In this document: one piece after another, positions 12,443-22,475 of the stretch
Numbering within the stretch: position 1 is the stretch's first letter
Layout: each line of letters begins with the position of its first letter
Origin: VXPQ01 sp965232485
GTDB taxonomy: Bacteria > Bacteroidota > Rhodothermia > Rhodothermales > VXPQ01
NCBI GenBank assembly: GCA_965232485.1
Contig: OZ246975.1
Coordinates: 2,480,001-2,544,000 of the forward strand
Direction of reading: 5' to 3'
Length of the DNA stretch: 64,000 bases
Program-made: the position numbers and the translations under genes
Notes under the pieces: generated by a model
The model's input: only the letters and a program-made list of their open reading frames with translations
Told to the model about the DNA's origin: nothing
The model's database searches: none

Positions 12443-13792
12443 ATGATATCCAGAAATAGACGCGAATTTTTGAAGACCAGCGCGCTCCTCGCCGGAGGGC
12501 TTGCTCTGCCGACCATTGTTCCGGCGTCCGCGCTTGGACGCGGCGGCCGCACGGCGCCCAGTGATCGCATTACGCTCGGATTCATTGGTACGGGCAATAT
12601 GGGGACGGGCCATTTGCGGCAATTTCTTGAGAAAGAGCAAGTGCATATCGCCGCAGTCTGCGACGTAAACCGGGCGAGTTACGGCTATTGGAACGGCGCC
12701 TACGCGGGGCGGGAGCCCGCCCGGCAACTGGTGGATTTCCGCCGCGGCCAGGAGATGCGCTCCGGGAATGCCTATCCCTGCGAAGGATATGAAGACTTTC
12801 GGGAGCTGCTGGCCCGCGACGATATCGACGCCGTAGTGATTTCCACGCCGGATCACTGGCACGCCATTCCGGTGATTGCCGCTGCCCGCGCCGGGAAACA
12901 TATTTACGGCGAGAAACCGCTTTCGCTTACTGTCCGGGAAGGGCGGGCCATGAGCGATGCGGTGAAGGAGGCGGGGGTGGTGTTCCAGACTGGCAGTCAG
13001 CAGCGCTCCGGCGAAGGTTTTCGCCATGCCTGCGAACTGGTGTTGAACGGGCGGATCGGTGCGCTCCGCACCGTGCGATGCGGCCTGCCGCCGGGACAGC
13101 CGGACTTTGGCCAAACCGGCGATCGGAAAGAGCCCGAGCCCGTGCCCGAAGGCTTCAACTACGATTTCTGGTTGGGTCCCGCGCCCGAAGCAGAATACAG
13201 CCCTGCCCGGTGTCACGTAAACTTCCGCTGGATTATGGATTACTCTGGCGGGCAGGTGACGGATTGGGGCGGGCACCATCCCGATATTGCGCAGTGGGGC
13301 ATGGGAACGGCCCGGACCGGCCCGATAGCCATTCGCAATGCCCGGGGCGCCTTCCCGGAGAACGATTTGTGGAATACGGCCACGGAGTTTTATTTCGAGG
13401 CGGAATACGCCAACGGCGTCGTCATGATCGTTTCCAGCGACGAGCCGAGGGGCGTTCGCTTTGAAGGCGACGACGGATGGATATTCATCTCTCGCGGCGG
13501 CCATGAGGTATCCGATCCGGCTATCTGGAGCACGATCCTGAGCGATCAGGACGCCCGCCTCTATCGCAGCGACGACCATCGCCAGGATTTCCTTGATAGC
13601 GTCATTGCCGGCACCGAACCGATAGCGCCGATCGAGGAGGCGCACCGTTCTATCACCATTGCCCACCTTGGCAATATCGCTATGCAGTTGGGTCGCGACC
13701 TGAGGTGGGATCCGGACCGGGAAATGGTGCTTGACGACGCCTCGGCCAACGAGATGCTCGGGCGGCCCATGCGGGCGCCCTGGTCACTCTGA
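12443..13792 (+). CDS. Secreted Gfo/Idh/MocA-family oxidoreductase
   Basis: A 449-residue protein. I chose the ATG at 12443 because it gives a Tat signal peptide (NRRREFL-like: SRNRREFLKTSALLAGG); the longer frame from 12368 runs into a repeat. Residues about 45-170 are the Rossmann domain: GFIGTGNMGTGH, then VCDVNR, and the family signature EKPLSLTVREGRAMSDA. DAVVISTPDHWHAIPVIAAARAGKHIYGEKP-type spacing is present. The C-terminal half is the MocA-like alpha/beta domain. Such secreted members oxidise or rearrange sugars and inositols with NAD(P); substrate unknown. A second, distinct member lies at 24.7 kb. Confidence 0.88.
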   Translation: MISRNRREFLKTSALLAGGLALPTIVPASALGRGGRTAPSDRITLGFIGTGNMGTGHLRQFLEKEQVHIAAVCDVNRASYGYWNGAYAGREPARQLVDFRRGQEMRSGNAYPCEGYEDFRELLARDDIDAVVISTPDHWHAIPVIAAARAGKHIYGEKPLSLTVREGRAMSDAVKEAGVVFQTGSQQRSGEGFRHACELVLNGRIGALRTVRCGLPPGQPDFGQTGDRKEPEPVPEGFNYDFWLGPAPEAEYSPARCHVNFRWIMDYSGGQVTDWGGHHPDIAQWGMGTARTGPIAIRNARGAFPENDLWNTATEFYFEAEYANGVVMIVSSDEPRGVRFEGDDGWIFISRGGHEVSDPAIWSTILSDQDARLYRSDDHRQDFLDSVIAGTEPIAPIEEAHRSITIAHLGNIAMQLGRDLRWDPDREMVLDDASANEMLGRPMRAPWSL

Positions 13793-13819
13793 CGCGCCGT
13801 AGCAGTCAATAAAAAAGCA

Positions 13820-13879
13820 GCCAAAAAAAGAGGAGGGCCAGGCATGCCGGGGCTCCAGTCCGTACGCAAGGCCCTCCTC
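13820..13879 (-). terminator. Rho-independent terminator on the minus strand
   Basis: The arms GAGGAGGGCC (13830-13839) and GGCCCTCCTC (13870-13879) are perfectly complementary. On the minus strand the hairpin is followed by seven T residues (13829 down to 13823) and more T-rich sequence. On the plus strand no T run follows, so it does not serve the upstream plus-strand oxidoreductase gene. No annotated minus-strand gene ends here, which implies an unrecognised transcript. Confidence 0.6.
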
Positions 13880-14200
13880 AGCGGCACACACCGTCGGCGG
13901 AGGTAGACCGAAGGGTGTGGTTTCCATGCGTTTCCGCTGCATTGCGCAGGGGACGCACGTCTCATTTCATGCAAATTCCCTGCCGCATACGCATTGGCTT
14001 ACGGGAATTCCTTGCGCAGGTTACGCGCGGCGCATATTCTGTCCCGGAAATTTTCGAGGGCCCGCTCCATGTTTTTTTGAGAATGGACGGGCGCGCAATG
14101 AGGTACACAGGTCTGCAATAACGGATTATGAAGGCGCTTTCCGTGAGATTTTTCCATTTTTTCGGGAAGATATACATAATTTTTCCACAATCCGTCAGAA
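13825..14200 (-). ncRNA. Possible structured RNA ending at a minus-strand terminator
   Basis: Speculative. A strong minus-strand terminator at 13820-13879 has no protein gene in front of it, and the sequence just upstream on that strand has at least one further hairpin (14061-14091). I looked for tmRNA, SRP RNA and RNase P signature strings and did not recognise them. A 6S-like RNA or a small regulatory RNA remains possible. Boundaries are approximate. Confidence 0.3.
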
Positions 14201-14371
14201 AGAGCAAATAGGGCTTGCATAACGGTTTTAGATCGTTTTTATTATCTATTCCCTTGATAGGCCTGCGCAGGCGTCAGGCGGGCGAAACAATACGCCGACA
14301 GGATATTGCTTCGTTCGCTCGTGCTTGCCCGCGCCTTTTTTCGATTCGTCCTTGCAGATGGCCTTGCCGCT

Positions 14372-17300
14372 ATGTATCTGAGCAAACTCGAATTGCATGG
14401 TTTCAAAAGTTTTGCGGATCGCACCGTACTGCGATTCGATGCGGGCATTACGGCCATCGTAGGTCCTAACGGATGCGGGAAGTCGAATATTGTGGACGCC
14501 GTGCGCTGGGCGATCGGCGAGCAACGCACCCGCGTTCTCCGTTCCGAGAAGATGGAGAACGTCATTTTCAGCGGCTCCGCGAACCGCAAGCCGTTGGGCA
14601 TGTCCGAAGTGCTCCTGACGATTGAGAACAACCGGGATATTCTGCCTTCCCGATACGACGAAGTGCAATTGGGGCGCTGCCTCTATCGATCTGGCGATTC
14701 CGAGTACGCCATGAATGGCGTAACGTGTCGCCTGCGCGACATTATGGACCTGTTCATGGACACCGGGATGGGCGCCGGGGCGTATTCGGTCATCGAACTC
14801 AAGATGATCGATGAGATTCTGTCCGAAAACACCGACGACCGGCGGCGTTTGTTCGAGGAGGCGGCGGGCGTCACGAAATACAAGATGCGGCGGCGGCAAA
14901 CGCTTGGAAGGCTGAAGGCGACCCGGAGCGATCTGGAGCGTATTCGGGACCTTACGGACGAGATCGCCAAACAGGTTCGCAGCCTGAAGCGCCAGGCCGG
15001 GCAGGCCGAACGCTACAAGCAGGCCCGGGATCGTCTGCGTACGCTTGAACTGGCGATCGCCGCCGCCGAATATGCCCGCCTGGCGGAAAAGCAGGACCGG
15101 CTTGCCAACGAAACATCCGGCCTGAGCGCGGAAACGACGCAGGCGACGGAACAGGAAACCGGGCAGGCCGAGGCGCTGACTGTGCTTCGGGAGAACTTGC
15201 TTGCTTGCGAGAAGCGCCTGGAAGCCGAACGCGCCGACCTGTACGCGCACATCGACAAACGGCGCGAAATGGAAACGGAACAACGGCTTGCGGAAGGGCA
15301 GCTGGAATCCGCGCGGGGCGAACGGCAACGCATGCAGGAGGAGCAGGAAACCGCTGCGCTGCGTCGCATCGACATGACACAGGAGATTTCCGAGGTGGAA
15401 AAGGCCCTGAAGGAGGCCGAACCCGCTATGTACGAGGCGGAAAAGCGGCTGGCCTCGGCCGAGCGCGATCAGGATGCGCGCCGCGCCGCCAGCGAGGAAA
15501 AGCAACAGGCGTTGCTGCATCTTCGCGCAGAGGAGCGCGCATGTGAAGAGAAGCATGCCGTGCAGCGCCGGCAACTCGACAAGATGGTTGGCCAGCGCGA
15601 TCTTGTGCAGAAGAATATGGCGGATATGGAAACGGAACGTCGCGAGGTCGAGGCATTGCTGGCCGACTTGCGTACGCTTGCGGCGGATACGGAAACCCTG
15701 AAATCCGCCGCTACGGTTGCCGTAGAAGAGGCCCGCGTCGCTTCCGAACGGGCTTCGCAGGAAGAAGCCCGTATTCGGGAATGTCTCGACGAGGCGACCA
15801 ACCGGTTGCACCAGCTCGAATGGGAGCAGGAAGCCCTTGCCGCCTCGGCGCGATTGCTGGAGAGCATGCTTACGTCCTGTGAGGATTGCGCCGGGGCCGT
15901 GCAGTACCTGGCTGCTTCGGAATGGTCCAGCGAGCGCCTGATCACAGTGACCGATCTGTTTGCCTGCGAGGATGCGGATCGAGTGGCTCTTGCCGCTGCG
16001 CTGGGGTCTTTCGCGGAATGCATTGTGGTGCATTCCGACCGCGAGGCCCGGGCGGCTATCGAACAATTGCGCCAGAGTGGCCAGGGCCGCGCCACGTTCA
16101 TTGTGCTGGACCGGATACCGGATGCGATGACGTCTGAAAGCGCCTGTTCCGAACAGGTTGCGTCGCTGGCGGAAGCCGTGCGTATTGCGGACCGGACTAT
16201 GGATGCGGACCAATGCGCTCGTCTGGTTCGGTTGCTGCTACGCAATGCGTACGTGGTCGATACGCTTGACGAAGCGGAGCGACATGCCGCGCAAGCTTCC
16301 CATGGCGAACGATTTTTTACGCGCGCCGGCGAATGGGTCGATGCGCAAGGCGTTTTGCACGCTGGAAGCGAGGAGGAAGGAGATACGGCGGTCCTGGGGC
16401 GGCTTGAGCGGCGGAATCAGCTGGAAACCGCGCGCCGTCGGTTACAGGCTATCCGAAGCGATATCGAGGCCGCGGAAGCGACCATCGGCGCGCATCGCGC
16501 CGAAATGGCCGCTGTTTGCGCAGAATCTTTGCGCGAACAGTTTGGCGAAGCCGAACGGAAACTGGTCGGGATAGCACAGGAAGCCGCTCAGGTTGCGTTC
16601 AATCTGGAAGCGGCCGAACGCCGCCAGGAAGCGCTTTCCCAAAAACTCGAAGAGGCACAGGTATTTCTCGAAGGAACGGATTTCGAGAGCAAGCGCCTCG
16701 ATCAGACGCTTGCCGAGTTCGACGAGGTTGCGCGCGGCGTCCGATCCCGACTTGCTGAAGCAGAAACGGCGTTTCAGTCCGCCGAAGCCGAAAGTCGCGT
16801 GGCGGCGGGGACATGCAGCGAGGCGGGGCTTGAATCGCTCAAGGCGCGCAACCGGTACGAGAATTTGCAGCGGGATCTGGATCGCGCACGCGGGCGTCTT
16901 CAGGATTTGCATGACCGCACGGAAGCGCGCGCGCGCCGCATCTCCGAGCTCGACCGGAAAATGCAAGGCGCCCGGGATCGGCTGGACGCCCTGACAGCCG
17001 ATTGGCCCGCCATGCAGGAAAGGCAAGCGGCGTTGCAGCAGGCGGCGGACCGATCGGAAGAGGCGTTGCGTTCCCTCCGGGAGGAGGTGGCGGCCCTGGA
17101 GGGCGCATTGCAGGAATTGCGGGGGCGCCGCGAGCAATTGGTGCAGCAGGAGCATACGCGTGCGCTGCGGCTCACCGAAATCCGAACCCGTTTGGCCGCG
17201 CTGGTCGAGCAAGTCGCCGAAGATTTTTTCGTGTCGCTTCCGGAAGCCGCGGCGGAAGCGTCTATTCTGACGCCGGAAGACTTTGAGGAGGAAGCGGCCC

Positions 17301-17974
17301 GCGAGGAAGCAAGTACGCTCCGTCAGCGTCTGCGCGCCATGGGGAGCGTCAACGAACTGGCGCTTGAGCATTGGGAGGAGGAGACGGAGCGGCTCGACTT
17401 CCTGACGCAGCAACAGCAAGACCTCGAAGCCGCCGAAAAGACGCTGCTCGAAACGATCGACGAAATCAATACGACGGCTTCGGCGAGATTCATGGAAACG
17501 TTCAAGGACATTCGGCGCCATTTCCGGCAAACGTTCCAGGATTTGTTCGGGGAAGAAGCGGTGGCCGATCTGGTGCTGGAGGACCCCGCGCAACCGCTCG
17601 AAACGGCTATCCGCATCAAAGCCCGTCCCGTCGGCAAGACCTCGTCGAAAACGTCGCTGCTTTCCGGAGGCGAGAAAGCGCTTACGGCCATTGCGTTGCT
17701 GTTTGGCATCTATCTGGTGAAGCCGAGTCCCTTCTGTATTCTCGACGAGGTGGACGCCCCGCTCGACGACAAGAATGTGCGTCGCTTCATGCGCATGATC
17801 CGGCGATTTGCAGAACACACGCAATTCCTTCTCGTTACACACAACAAGTTAACGATGGAGGCGGCGGATCGGTTGTACGGCGTCACCATGCAAGAACCCG
17901 GCGTTTCGCGTATCGTAGGGGTACAATTCGACGAAGCGGTTCAAATCGTCGAACGCGCGTCCCGGGCTGCATAG
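14372..17974 (+). CDS. smc: Chromosome partition protein SMC
   Basis: A 1200-residue SMC ATPase starting MYLSKLELHGFKSFADRT; the in-frame Met 22 codons earlier adds a non-conserved leader. Walker A GPNGCGKSN is at about residues 31-39, followed by DAVRWAIGEQ. Two long coiled-coil arms (about 170-500 and 665-1010) flank a hinge near 510-640. The C-terminal signature LLSGGEKALTAIALLFG is near residue 1095 and Walker B FCILDEVDAPLDD near 1120. The ring-shaped dimer acts with ScpA and ScpB in chromosome organisation; neither is adjacent. Long antisense frames over this gene are composition artefacts. Confidence 0.96.
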   Translation: MYLSKLELHGFKSFADRTVLRFDAGITAIVGPNGCGKSNIVDAVRWAIGEQRTRVLRSEKMENVIFSGSANRKPLGMSEVLLTIENNRDILPSRYDEVQLGRCLYRSGDSEYAMNGVTCRLRDIMDLFMDTGMGAGAYSVIELKMIDEILSENTDDRRRLFEEAAGVTKYKMRRRQTLGRLKATRSDLERIRDLTDEIAKQVRSLKRQAGQAERYKQARDRLRTLELAIAAAEYARLAEKQDRLANETSGLSAETTQATEQETGQAEALTVLRENLLACEKRLEAERADLYAHIDKRREMETEQRLAEGQLESARGERQRMQEEQETAALRRIDMTQEISEVEKALKEAEPAMYEAEKRLASAERDQDARRAASEEKQQALLHLRAEERACEEKHAVQRRQLDKMVGQRDLVQKNMADMETERREVEALLADLRTLAADTETLKSAATVAVEEARVASERASQEEARIRECLDEATNRLHQLEWEQEALAASARLLESMLTSCEDCAGAVQYLAASEWSSERLITVTDLFACEDADRVALAAALGSFAECIVVHSDREARAAIEQLRQSGQGRATFIVLDRIPDAMTSESACSEQVASLAEAVRIADRTMDADQCARLVRLLLRNAYVVDTLDEAERHAAQASHGERFFTRAGEWVDAQGVLHAGSEEEGDTAVLGRLERRNQLETARRRLQAIRSDIEAAEATIGAHRAEMAAVCAESLREQFGEAERKLVGIAQEAAQVAFNLEAAERRQEALSQKLEEAQVFLEGTDFESKRLDQTLAEFDEVARGVRSRLAEAETAFQSAEAESRVAAGTCSEAGLESLKARNRYENLQRDLDRARGRLQDLHDRTEARARRISELDRKMQGARDRLDALTADWPAMQERQAALQQAADRSEEALRSLREEVAALEGALQELRGRREQLVQQEHTRALRLTEIRTRLAALVEQVAEDFFVSLPEAAAEASILTPEDFEEEAAREEASTLRQRLRAMGSVNELALEHWEEETERLDFLTQQQQDLEAAEKTLLETIDEINTTASARFMETFKDIRRHFRQTFQDLFGEEAVADLVLEDPAQPLETAIRIKARPVGKTSSKTSLLSGGEKALTAIALLFGIYLVKPSPFCILDEVDAPLDDKNVRRFMRMIRRFAEHTQFLLVTHNKLTMEAADRLYGVTMQEPGVSRIVGVQFDEAVQIVERASRAA

Positions 17975-18067
17975 CTTTTCCCGACGATGCGGCGCCCGGT
18001 CGGATCGCTTTCTATGTCCGGGCCGTCGCCTGATTTGGCGAAGCGACTTGTGAAGCAGCATTTCTCC

Positions 18068-19102
18068 ATGAATCCGGATGCACACAGGCAACCTGACCTC
18101 GACGGAAGCGAGGAGGCCGCGTGGCCGCACCACATTCTGCTGCTGATTTTCGTGGCGCTGTGGGGTGGAAATTTCGTGCTTGCCGAAGTAGCCTTGCGCG
18201 AAATGTCTCCCATCGGATTTTCAGTTTCCCGGTTTCTGCTCGGGGGCATGGCCATGATCGCCATGCTGTACTGTCAGCTCTTTTTGGGGAGCGGCAGGGC
18301 GGCGGGCGGGCGCCTCTTTCCCCGGATTGAGAAAAAAGATTGGCCGCGTTTGCTTGTTGTGGCCGTGCTTGGCGCCACGCTTGCGCCCTGGTTTGGCATC
18401 GAGGGGCTTGGGCTGACCCATGGAGCAAGGGCTTCCTTGTGGCTGGCGCTGGGGCCAGTGCTCAGCTGGGCGCTGGGGTATGTGCTGGGCACGGAACGCA
18501 TCGGTCGCTACGGATACATTGGCGTCGTATTGGCGGCGCTGGGCACGTTTACCCTGGCCTTCGACGGTTTTCGTCCAGACAAGAGCTATTGGCTTGGCGA
18601 TCTGCTGCTGGCGCTGGCGTTGCTTATGGCCGTTGCCGAATTGCATTTCATCAAACCGCTTGCAGCCCGGTACGGCGCCACGGCCATGGTGGCGGCCCGC
18701 ACCGCTATCGGGGGTATGATCTACCTGCTTATCGCCTTGCCTGCGCTTCTGCGCGAATCCTGGCTGGACCTGGATGTCTGGACCTGGATAGCCATTGTTT
18801 TCGGCGGGGCGGTTGGCGTGGGAATCGGCCAATGGGCCAAGGTGCGCGCCCTGAGGACGCTGGGGCCGACCCGGGTCGTGCTCTACGGCAACCTTGTTCC
18901 GTTGGCCGCCCTGTGGCTTGCCTGGGCAACCATCCAGACACAACCGTCCGCGCTGGAGATTCTGTCCGGGTTATTCATTGTGCTCGGCGCAATCTGCATT
19001 CAGGTGCTGGATGTGCGCTCCCGGAACGGGAATGACAAGAAAGGCGGGGGCCGGGCCGTGAATTTCCTCAACAGCGTAGCAATGCGGTCCGGGGATACTT
19101 GA
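18068..19102 (+). CDS. EamA/DMT-superfamily membrane transporter
   Basis: A protein of 344 residues from the ATG at 18068, chosen because it leaves a short cytoplasmic leader before the first membrane helix; upstream in-frame starts at 17987 and 18014 are possible. It has about ten hydrophobic segments in two repeats, the first opening ILLLIFVALWGGNFVLAEVA, the second at about residue 170 onward. The motif WGGNF in helix 1 is typical of EamA domains. These are drug/metabolite transporters exporting amino acids or small metabolites; substrate unknown. It begins about 90 bp after smc. Confidence 0.85.
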   Translation: MNPDAHRQPDLDGSEEAAWPHHILLLIFVALWGGNFVLAEVALREMSPIGFSVSRFLLGGMAMIAMLYCQLFLGSGRAAGGRLFPRIEKKDWPRLLVVAVLGATLAPWFGIEGLGLTHGARASLWLALGPVLSWALGYVLGTERIGRYGYIGVVLAALGTFTLAFDGFRPDKSYWLGDLLLALALLMAVAELHFIKPLAARYGATAMVAARTAIGGMIYLLIALPALLRESWLDLDVWTWIAIVFGGAVGVGIGQWAKVRALRTLGPTRVVLYGNLVPLAALWLAWATIQTQPSALEILSGLFIVLGAICIQVLDVRSRNGNDKKGGGRAVNFLNSVAMRSGDT

Positions 19103-19122
19103 GCCGCGCCTTTTCGCGGAGG

Positions 19123-19527
19123 TCAGGAGGCGTCCGGCGTTCTCACAACCAGTTTGTCCGGCAAATCGTTGCGTTGCGTTTCCGGGTTGACCAGGGGGCC
19201 GGTTAGCGGCATATGAAACCCTGTCAGGAACGGCGCCATCGTCGAAAAGAAGAATTCCTGCTGGAACTCGTAAAAATCGGCGTCGAATCCGGCGTATTCT
19301 CCCGTGTGCCCTTCCAAATCAAGGTAGAGCACGCGCGGCCAGTCGGGAAAATCTTCCTGGGCTTTTTTCAGGTATCCGAAAACGGCGCCCGCCGCTTGCT
19401 CGAATCCATCCTCCATGCGCACGGTATGGCGGATAGCAACGGTATTGTCGAACTGCATCCAGACGCCTTCGGCGTCCGGTTTGTTGTAGGCGGGGATAAA
19501 AGGAAGCTCCGGCATGGGTGCGAACAA
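19123..19527 (-). CDS. Small conserved-looking protein of unknown function downstream of uvrA
   Basis: 134 residues, no signal peptide or membrane segment seen. It contains WPRVLYLDLEGHTGEYAGFD followed by a FYEFQQEFFFSTMAPFLTGF stretch rich in aromatic residues, then PLTGPLVNPETQRNDLPDKL. It sits 11 bp downstream of uvrA on the same strand and so is probably co-transcribed with it. I do not recognise the family. The normal amino-acid composition and tight spacing support a real gene rather than a shadow. Confidence 0.6.
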   Translation of the reverse strand: MFAPMPELPFIPAYNKPDAEGVWMQFDNTVAIRHTVRMEDGFEQAAGAVFGYLKKAQEDFPDWPRVLYLDLEGHTGEYAGFDADFYEFQQEFFFSTMAPFLTGFHMPLTGPLVNPETQRNDLPDKLVVRTPDAS

Positions 19528-19538
19528 ACGCGTATCCC

Positions 19539-22475
19539 TTAGGCAGGGGAAGAAACGGAGAGGGTCAATGTTTCCTTGCGCTCCGATTCGGAAGCAAGGG
19601 CGTCCGCGTCAAGTTCCGGGCTTTCTTCTTCGGAGACGCCGTCAAAGCGTTCCAGCTCTTTCCGCAGGAAGGCGGCGGTATGGGTGTTCGTGCGCACAAG
19701 GTCTTCCGGGGCGCCCGAAAACAGAATACGCCCGCCTTGCGCGCCGCCCGCGGGGCCCATGTCCACGATCCAGTCCGCCATCTTGACCACATCCATATTG
19801 TGTTCGATAACCAGCACGGTGTTGCCTTTTTGCACCAGGGCCTCAAGGACCGCCATCAGATGCCGAATATCCTCGAAATGAAGTCCCGTGGTGGGCTCGT
19901 CGAGAATGTACAGGGTACGTCCGGTTCCCGGCCTCGAAAGCTCCTTCGCCAGTTTGACTCGTTGCGCCTCGCCGCCGGATAATGTGGTAGAGGGTTGCCC
20001 CAGCCGGATATAGCCCAGCCCAACCGAATCCAGCGTACGCAGTTTCCGTTCGATGCGCGGGACATGTTCGAAGAACGCCAGCGCTTCGGATACCGTCAGG
20101 TCCAGCGCGTCCGCAATGGTTTTTCCTTTGTAGAGTACTTCCAGCGTTTCCGGGTTGTAGCGGCGGCTCTTGCAGGTGTCGCATACCACATACACGTCGG
20201 GCAGGAAATTCATTTCCAGTTTGACGATACCGGCTCCTTTGCAGGTTTCGCATCGTCCGCCCTTCGTATTGAAAGAAAACCTGCCCTTTTTGTACCCCCG
20301 GATCTTTGATTCGGGAAGCTGGGCGTACAAATCCCGGATCAAGGTAAACAAATTGGCGTACGTGGCGGGGTTTGACCGGGGCGTTCTGCCGATCGGGTTC
20401 TGGTCGATATCGATGACCTTGTCGATGTGCTCTGTCCCCTCAATTGATGCGTACGGCAATGGCCGCGCCCGGACGCCGTGCAATCGTTGCGACAGGATCG
20501 GAAACAGCGTCTGGTTGATCAAGGTGGATTTCCCGGACCCCGAAACGCCTGTAACGCATACGAGGGCGCCCAGCGGGAGGGCAAAGGCGTCGCCTTTCAG
20601 GTTGTGGCCCGTAGCGCCCTGGAGCACAATGCGTTTTTCTGTGTTATTCCGACGGCGCTTCGGTATATGGATGCGTCGTTTGCCCTGGAGATACGCTGCC
20701 GTAAGGCTGACATGGCCATTCGCGGCTATCGGCAATGCATCGGGGGCTGTGGCTCCCAATACTTGTCCGCCGTGCTCTCCCGCGCCCGGCCCAAGGTCTA
20801 CCACGAAGTCGGCTGTTTCGATCATCTCCCGGTCGTGTTCGACGACCAGCACCGAATTGCCGAGGTCGCGCAACTGTTGCAGGGAATCAATCAGTTTGGA
20901 ATGATCGCTTGGATGCAGGCCGATGGAGGGCTCGTCCAGTACGTACAGCACCCCTGTCAGGCGCGTACCGATCTGGGTGGCCAGGCGAATCCGCTGGCTT
21001 TCTCCGCCGGACAGCGTACGCGCGGTGCGATTCAGGTTGAGATAGCCCACCCCCACGTCAATCAGAAAGTCGAGTCGTTCTCTGATTTCCTTGACGATCG
21101 GGCGCGCGATGATTCGCTGCCTTTCGGAAAACGCCGCCTCGTCGAAAAATGCGCGAAGCCCGATCAGGTCCATTTGCACCAGATCGGCGATGGCGCAGGG
21201 ACCGATCTTGTACGCCAGACTCTCCTTCTTCAATCGTCCGCCCTTGCATTCCGAGCACGACATTTGCCGCATGAACGATTCGGCCCATTTGCGTTGCCCG
21301 TTCGAGGAAGTATTGTCGTACGTGTGCCGGATATATCCGTAGACGCCGTTGAAACGGTGCTGATAGCATACCTCCCGCTCTTTCCAGGTATACACGACGT
21401 CGAACGTTTCTTCGTCGCCGCCGAAGAGCAGGGTTTCCCGCTGCGTTTCCGTCAGGTCGTCCAGCGGCGTATCGAACCCGAAGCCGCGCGCAGCGGCCAC
21501 GGCCCGCACTTGATTGAATATCCAGATATCGCGCGGTTTGCCGAGCGGCGCCAGTCCGCCTTCTGCAATGGTCAGGGACGGATCCGGAATAATCAGTTCC
21601 GGATCGATTTCCCGCCGATATCCGAGGCCGTTGCATTCGGGACAGGCTCCATAAGGCGTATTGAAGGAGAACATGCTGGGCGAGGCGTCTTCGTAGTAGA
21701 GTCCGTCTTCCGGACTGAACAGGCGCCGGCTCATCAGGTGATCGCCTTGTTTCGGCCCGTTCATCGCCTGCACGATCAGCGTGCCGCCCCCCAGGCCGAG
21801 CGCGGTTTCCGCCGATCGGGCGATGCGGGAACGAATGCCTTCCTTGATCACGATACGGTCCACCACCACCTCGATGTCGTGCGTTTTGTACCGATCCGCT
21901 CGCATGCCCGGTTCAATTTCCTGTGTTTCTCCGTCAATGCGTACGCGCTGAAAGCCCTGTTTGCGCATCTGTTCGAACAGTTCCCGGTAGTGTCCCTTGC
22001 GGGCGCGCACGACAGGGGCAAGCAGCATCAACCGGGCGCCTTCGGGGAAAGACGCAATCTCGTCGATAATCTCATCGTCGGATTGCTTGCGCATGGGCGC
22101 GCCGGAGATGTACGAATACGGCGTTCCAGCCCGCGCAAAAAGCAGCCGGAGGAAGTCGTAGATTTCCGTGACCGTACCTACCGTAGACCGGGGATTGCGG
22201 CTCACCGTTTTCTGGTCGATAGCGATCACGGGAGAAAGGCCATCGATGAAATCCACGTCGGGCCGCTCCATCATGCCCAGGAATTGTCGGGCGTAGGCGC
22301 TCAGGCTTTCCATGTAGCGGCGACGGCCTTCGGCGTAAATCGTGTCGAAGGCCAAACTTGATTTGCCCGAACCGGACAGCCCCGTGATGACCACCAATTG
22401 CTCTCTCGGAATATCTATGTCGATATTCCGGAGATTGTGGGCGCGCGCCCCCCGAATCGTGATCCGATCGTCCAT
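19539..22475 (-). CDS. uvrA: Excinuclease ABC subunit A
   Basis: A 978-residue nucleotide-excision-repair ATPase. The first Walker A GLSGSGKSS is at residues 32-40; the UvrB-binding and insertion domains follow. Two zinc-finger clusters are visible: CPECNGLGY near 280 and, later, CETCKGAGIVKLEM paired with CDTCKSRRYNPE. The second Walker A is GVSGSGKST and both ABC signatures (TLSGGESQRIRLA and TLSGGEAQRVKLA) are present. UvrA dimers find bulky lesions and load UvrB. A small transposable element occupies its upstream region, shared with the divergent sulfatase gene. Confidence 0.97.
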   Translation of the reverse strand: MDDRITIRGARAHNLRNIDIDIPREQLVVITGLSGSGKSSLAFDTIYAEGRRRYMESLSAYARQFLGMMERPDVDFIDGLSPVIAIDQKTVSRNPRSTVGTVTEIYDFLRLLFARAGTPYSYISGAPMRKQSDDEIIDEIASFPEGARLMLLAPVVRARKGHYRELFEQMRKQGFQRVRIDGETQEIEPGMRADRYKTHDIEVVVDRIVIKEGIRSRIARSAETALGLGGGTLIVQAMNGPKQGDHLMSRRLFSPEDGLYYEDASPSMFSFNTPYGACPECNGLGYRREIDPELIIPDPSLTIAEGGLAPLGKPRDIWIFNQVRAVAAARGFGFDTPLDDLTETQRETLLFGGDEETFDVVYTWKEREVCYQHRFNGVYGYIRHTYDNTSSNGQRKWAESFMRQMSCSECKGGRLKKESLAYKIGPCAIADLVQMDLIGLRAFFDEAAFSERQRIIARPIVKEIRERLDFLIDVGVGYLNLNRTARTLSGGESQRIRLATQIGTRLTGVLYVLDEPSIGLHPSDHSKLIDSLQQLRDLGNSVLVVEHDREMIETADFVVDLGPGAGEHGGQVLGATAPDALPIAANGHVSLTAAYLQGKRRIHIPKRRRNNTEKRIVLQGATGHNLKGDAFALPLGALVCVTGVSGSGKSTLINQTLFPILSQRLHGVRARPLPYASIEGTEHIDKVIDIDQNPIGRTPRSNPATYANLFTLIRDLYAQLPESKIRGYKKGRFSFNTKGGRCETCKGAGIVKLEMNFLPDVYVVCDTCKSRRYNPETLEVLYKGKTIADALDLTVSEALAFFEHVPRIERKLRTLDSVGLGYIRLGQPSTTLSGGEAQRVKLAKELSRPGTGRTLYILDEPTTGLHFEDIRHLMAVLEALVQKGNTVLVIEHNMDVVKMADWIVDMGPAGGAQGGRILFSGAPEDLVRTNTHTAAFLRKELERFDGVSEEESPELDADALASESERKETLTLSVSSPA

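Larger units (their letters stand above)
13793..14371. other. 579-bp gap between the oxidoreductase and smc
   Basis: No convincing protein gene. It contains a minus-strand terminator-like hairpin at 13820-13879 and a second hairpin at about 14061-14091 (CCCGCTCCAT against ATGGACGGG). Small frames on the minus strand, such as one whose end reads MERALENFRDRICAARNLRK, have no recognised relatives. The right part (14110-14260) is AT-rich and probably carries the smc promoter. A minus-strand structured RNA is possible; see the separate entry. Confidence 0.5.

Noticed and set aside
13999..14220. A 73-codon minus-strand frame ending MERALENFRDRICAARNLRK
   Set aside because: The ending looks protein-like but the rest does not, and no relatives are known; kept only as part of the possible RNA region.
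14246..16213. A 655-codon open frame antisense to smc
   Set aside because: It mirrors the smc codon pattern, has implausible repetitive composition and no domain; typical of GC-rich shadow frames.
20478..22361. A 627-codon frame antisense to uvrA
   Set aside because: uvrA is certain; the antisense frame carries no recognisable domain.
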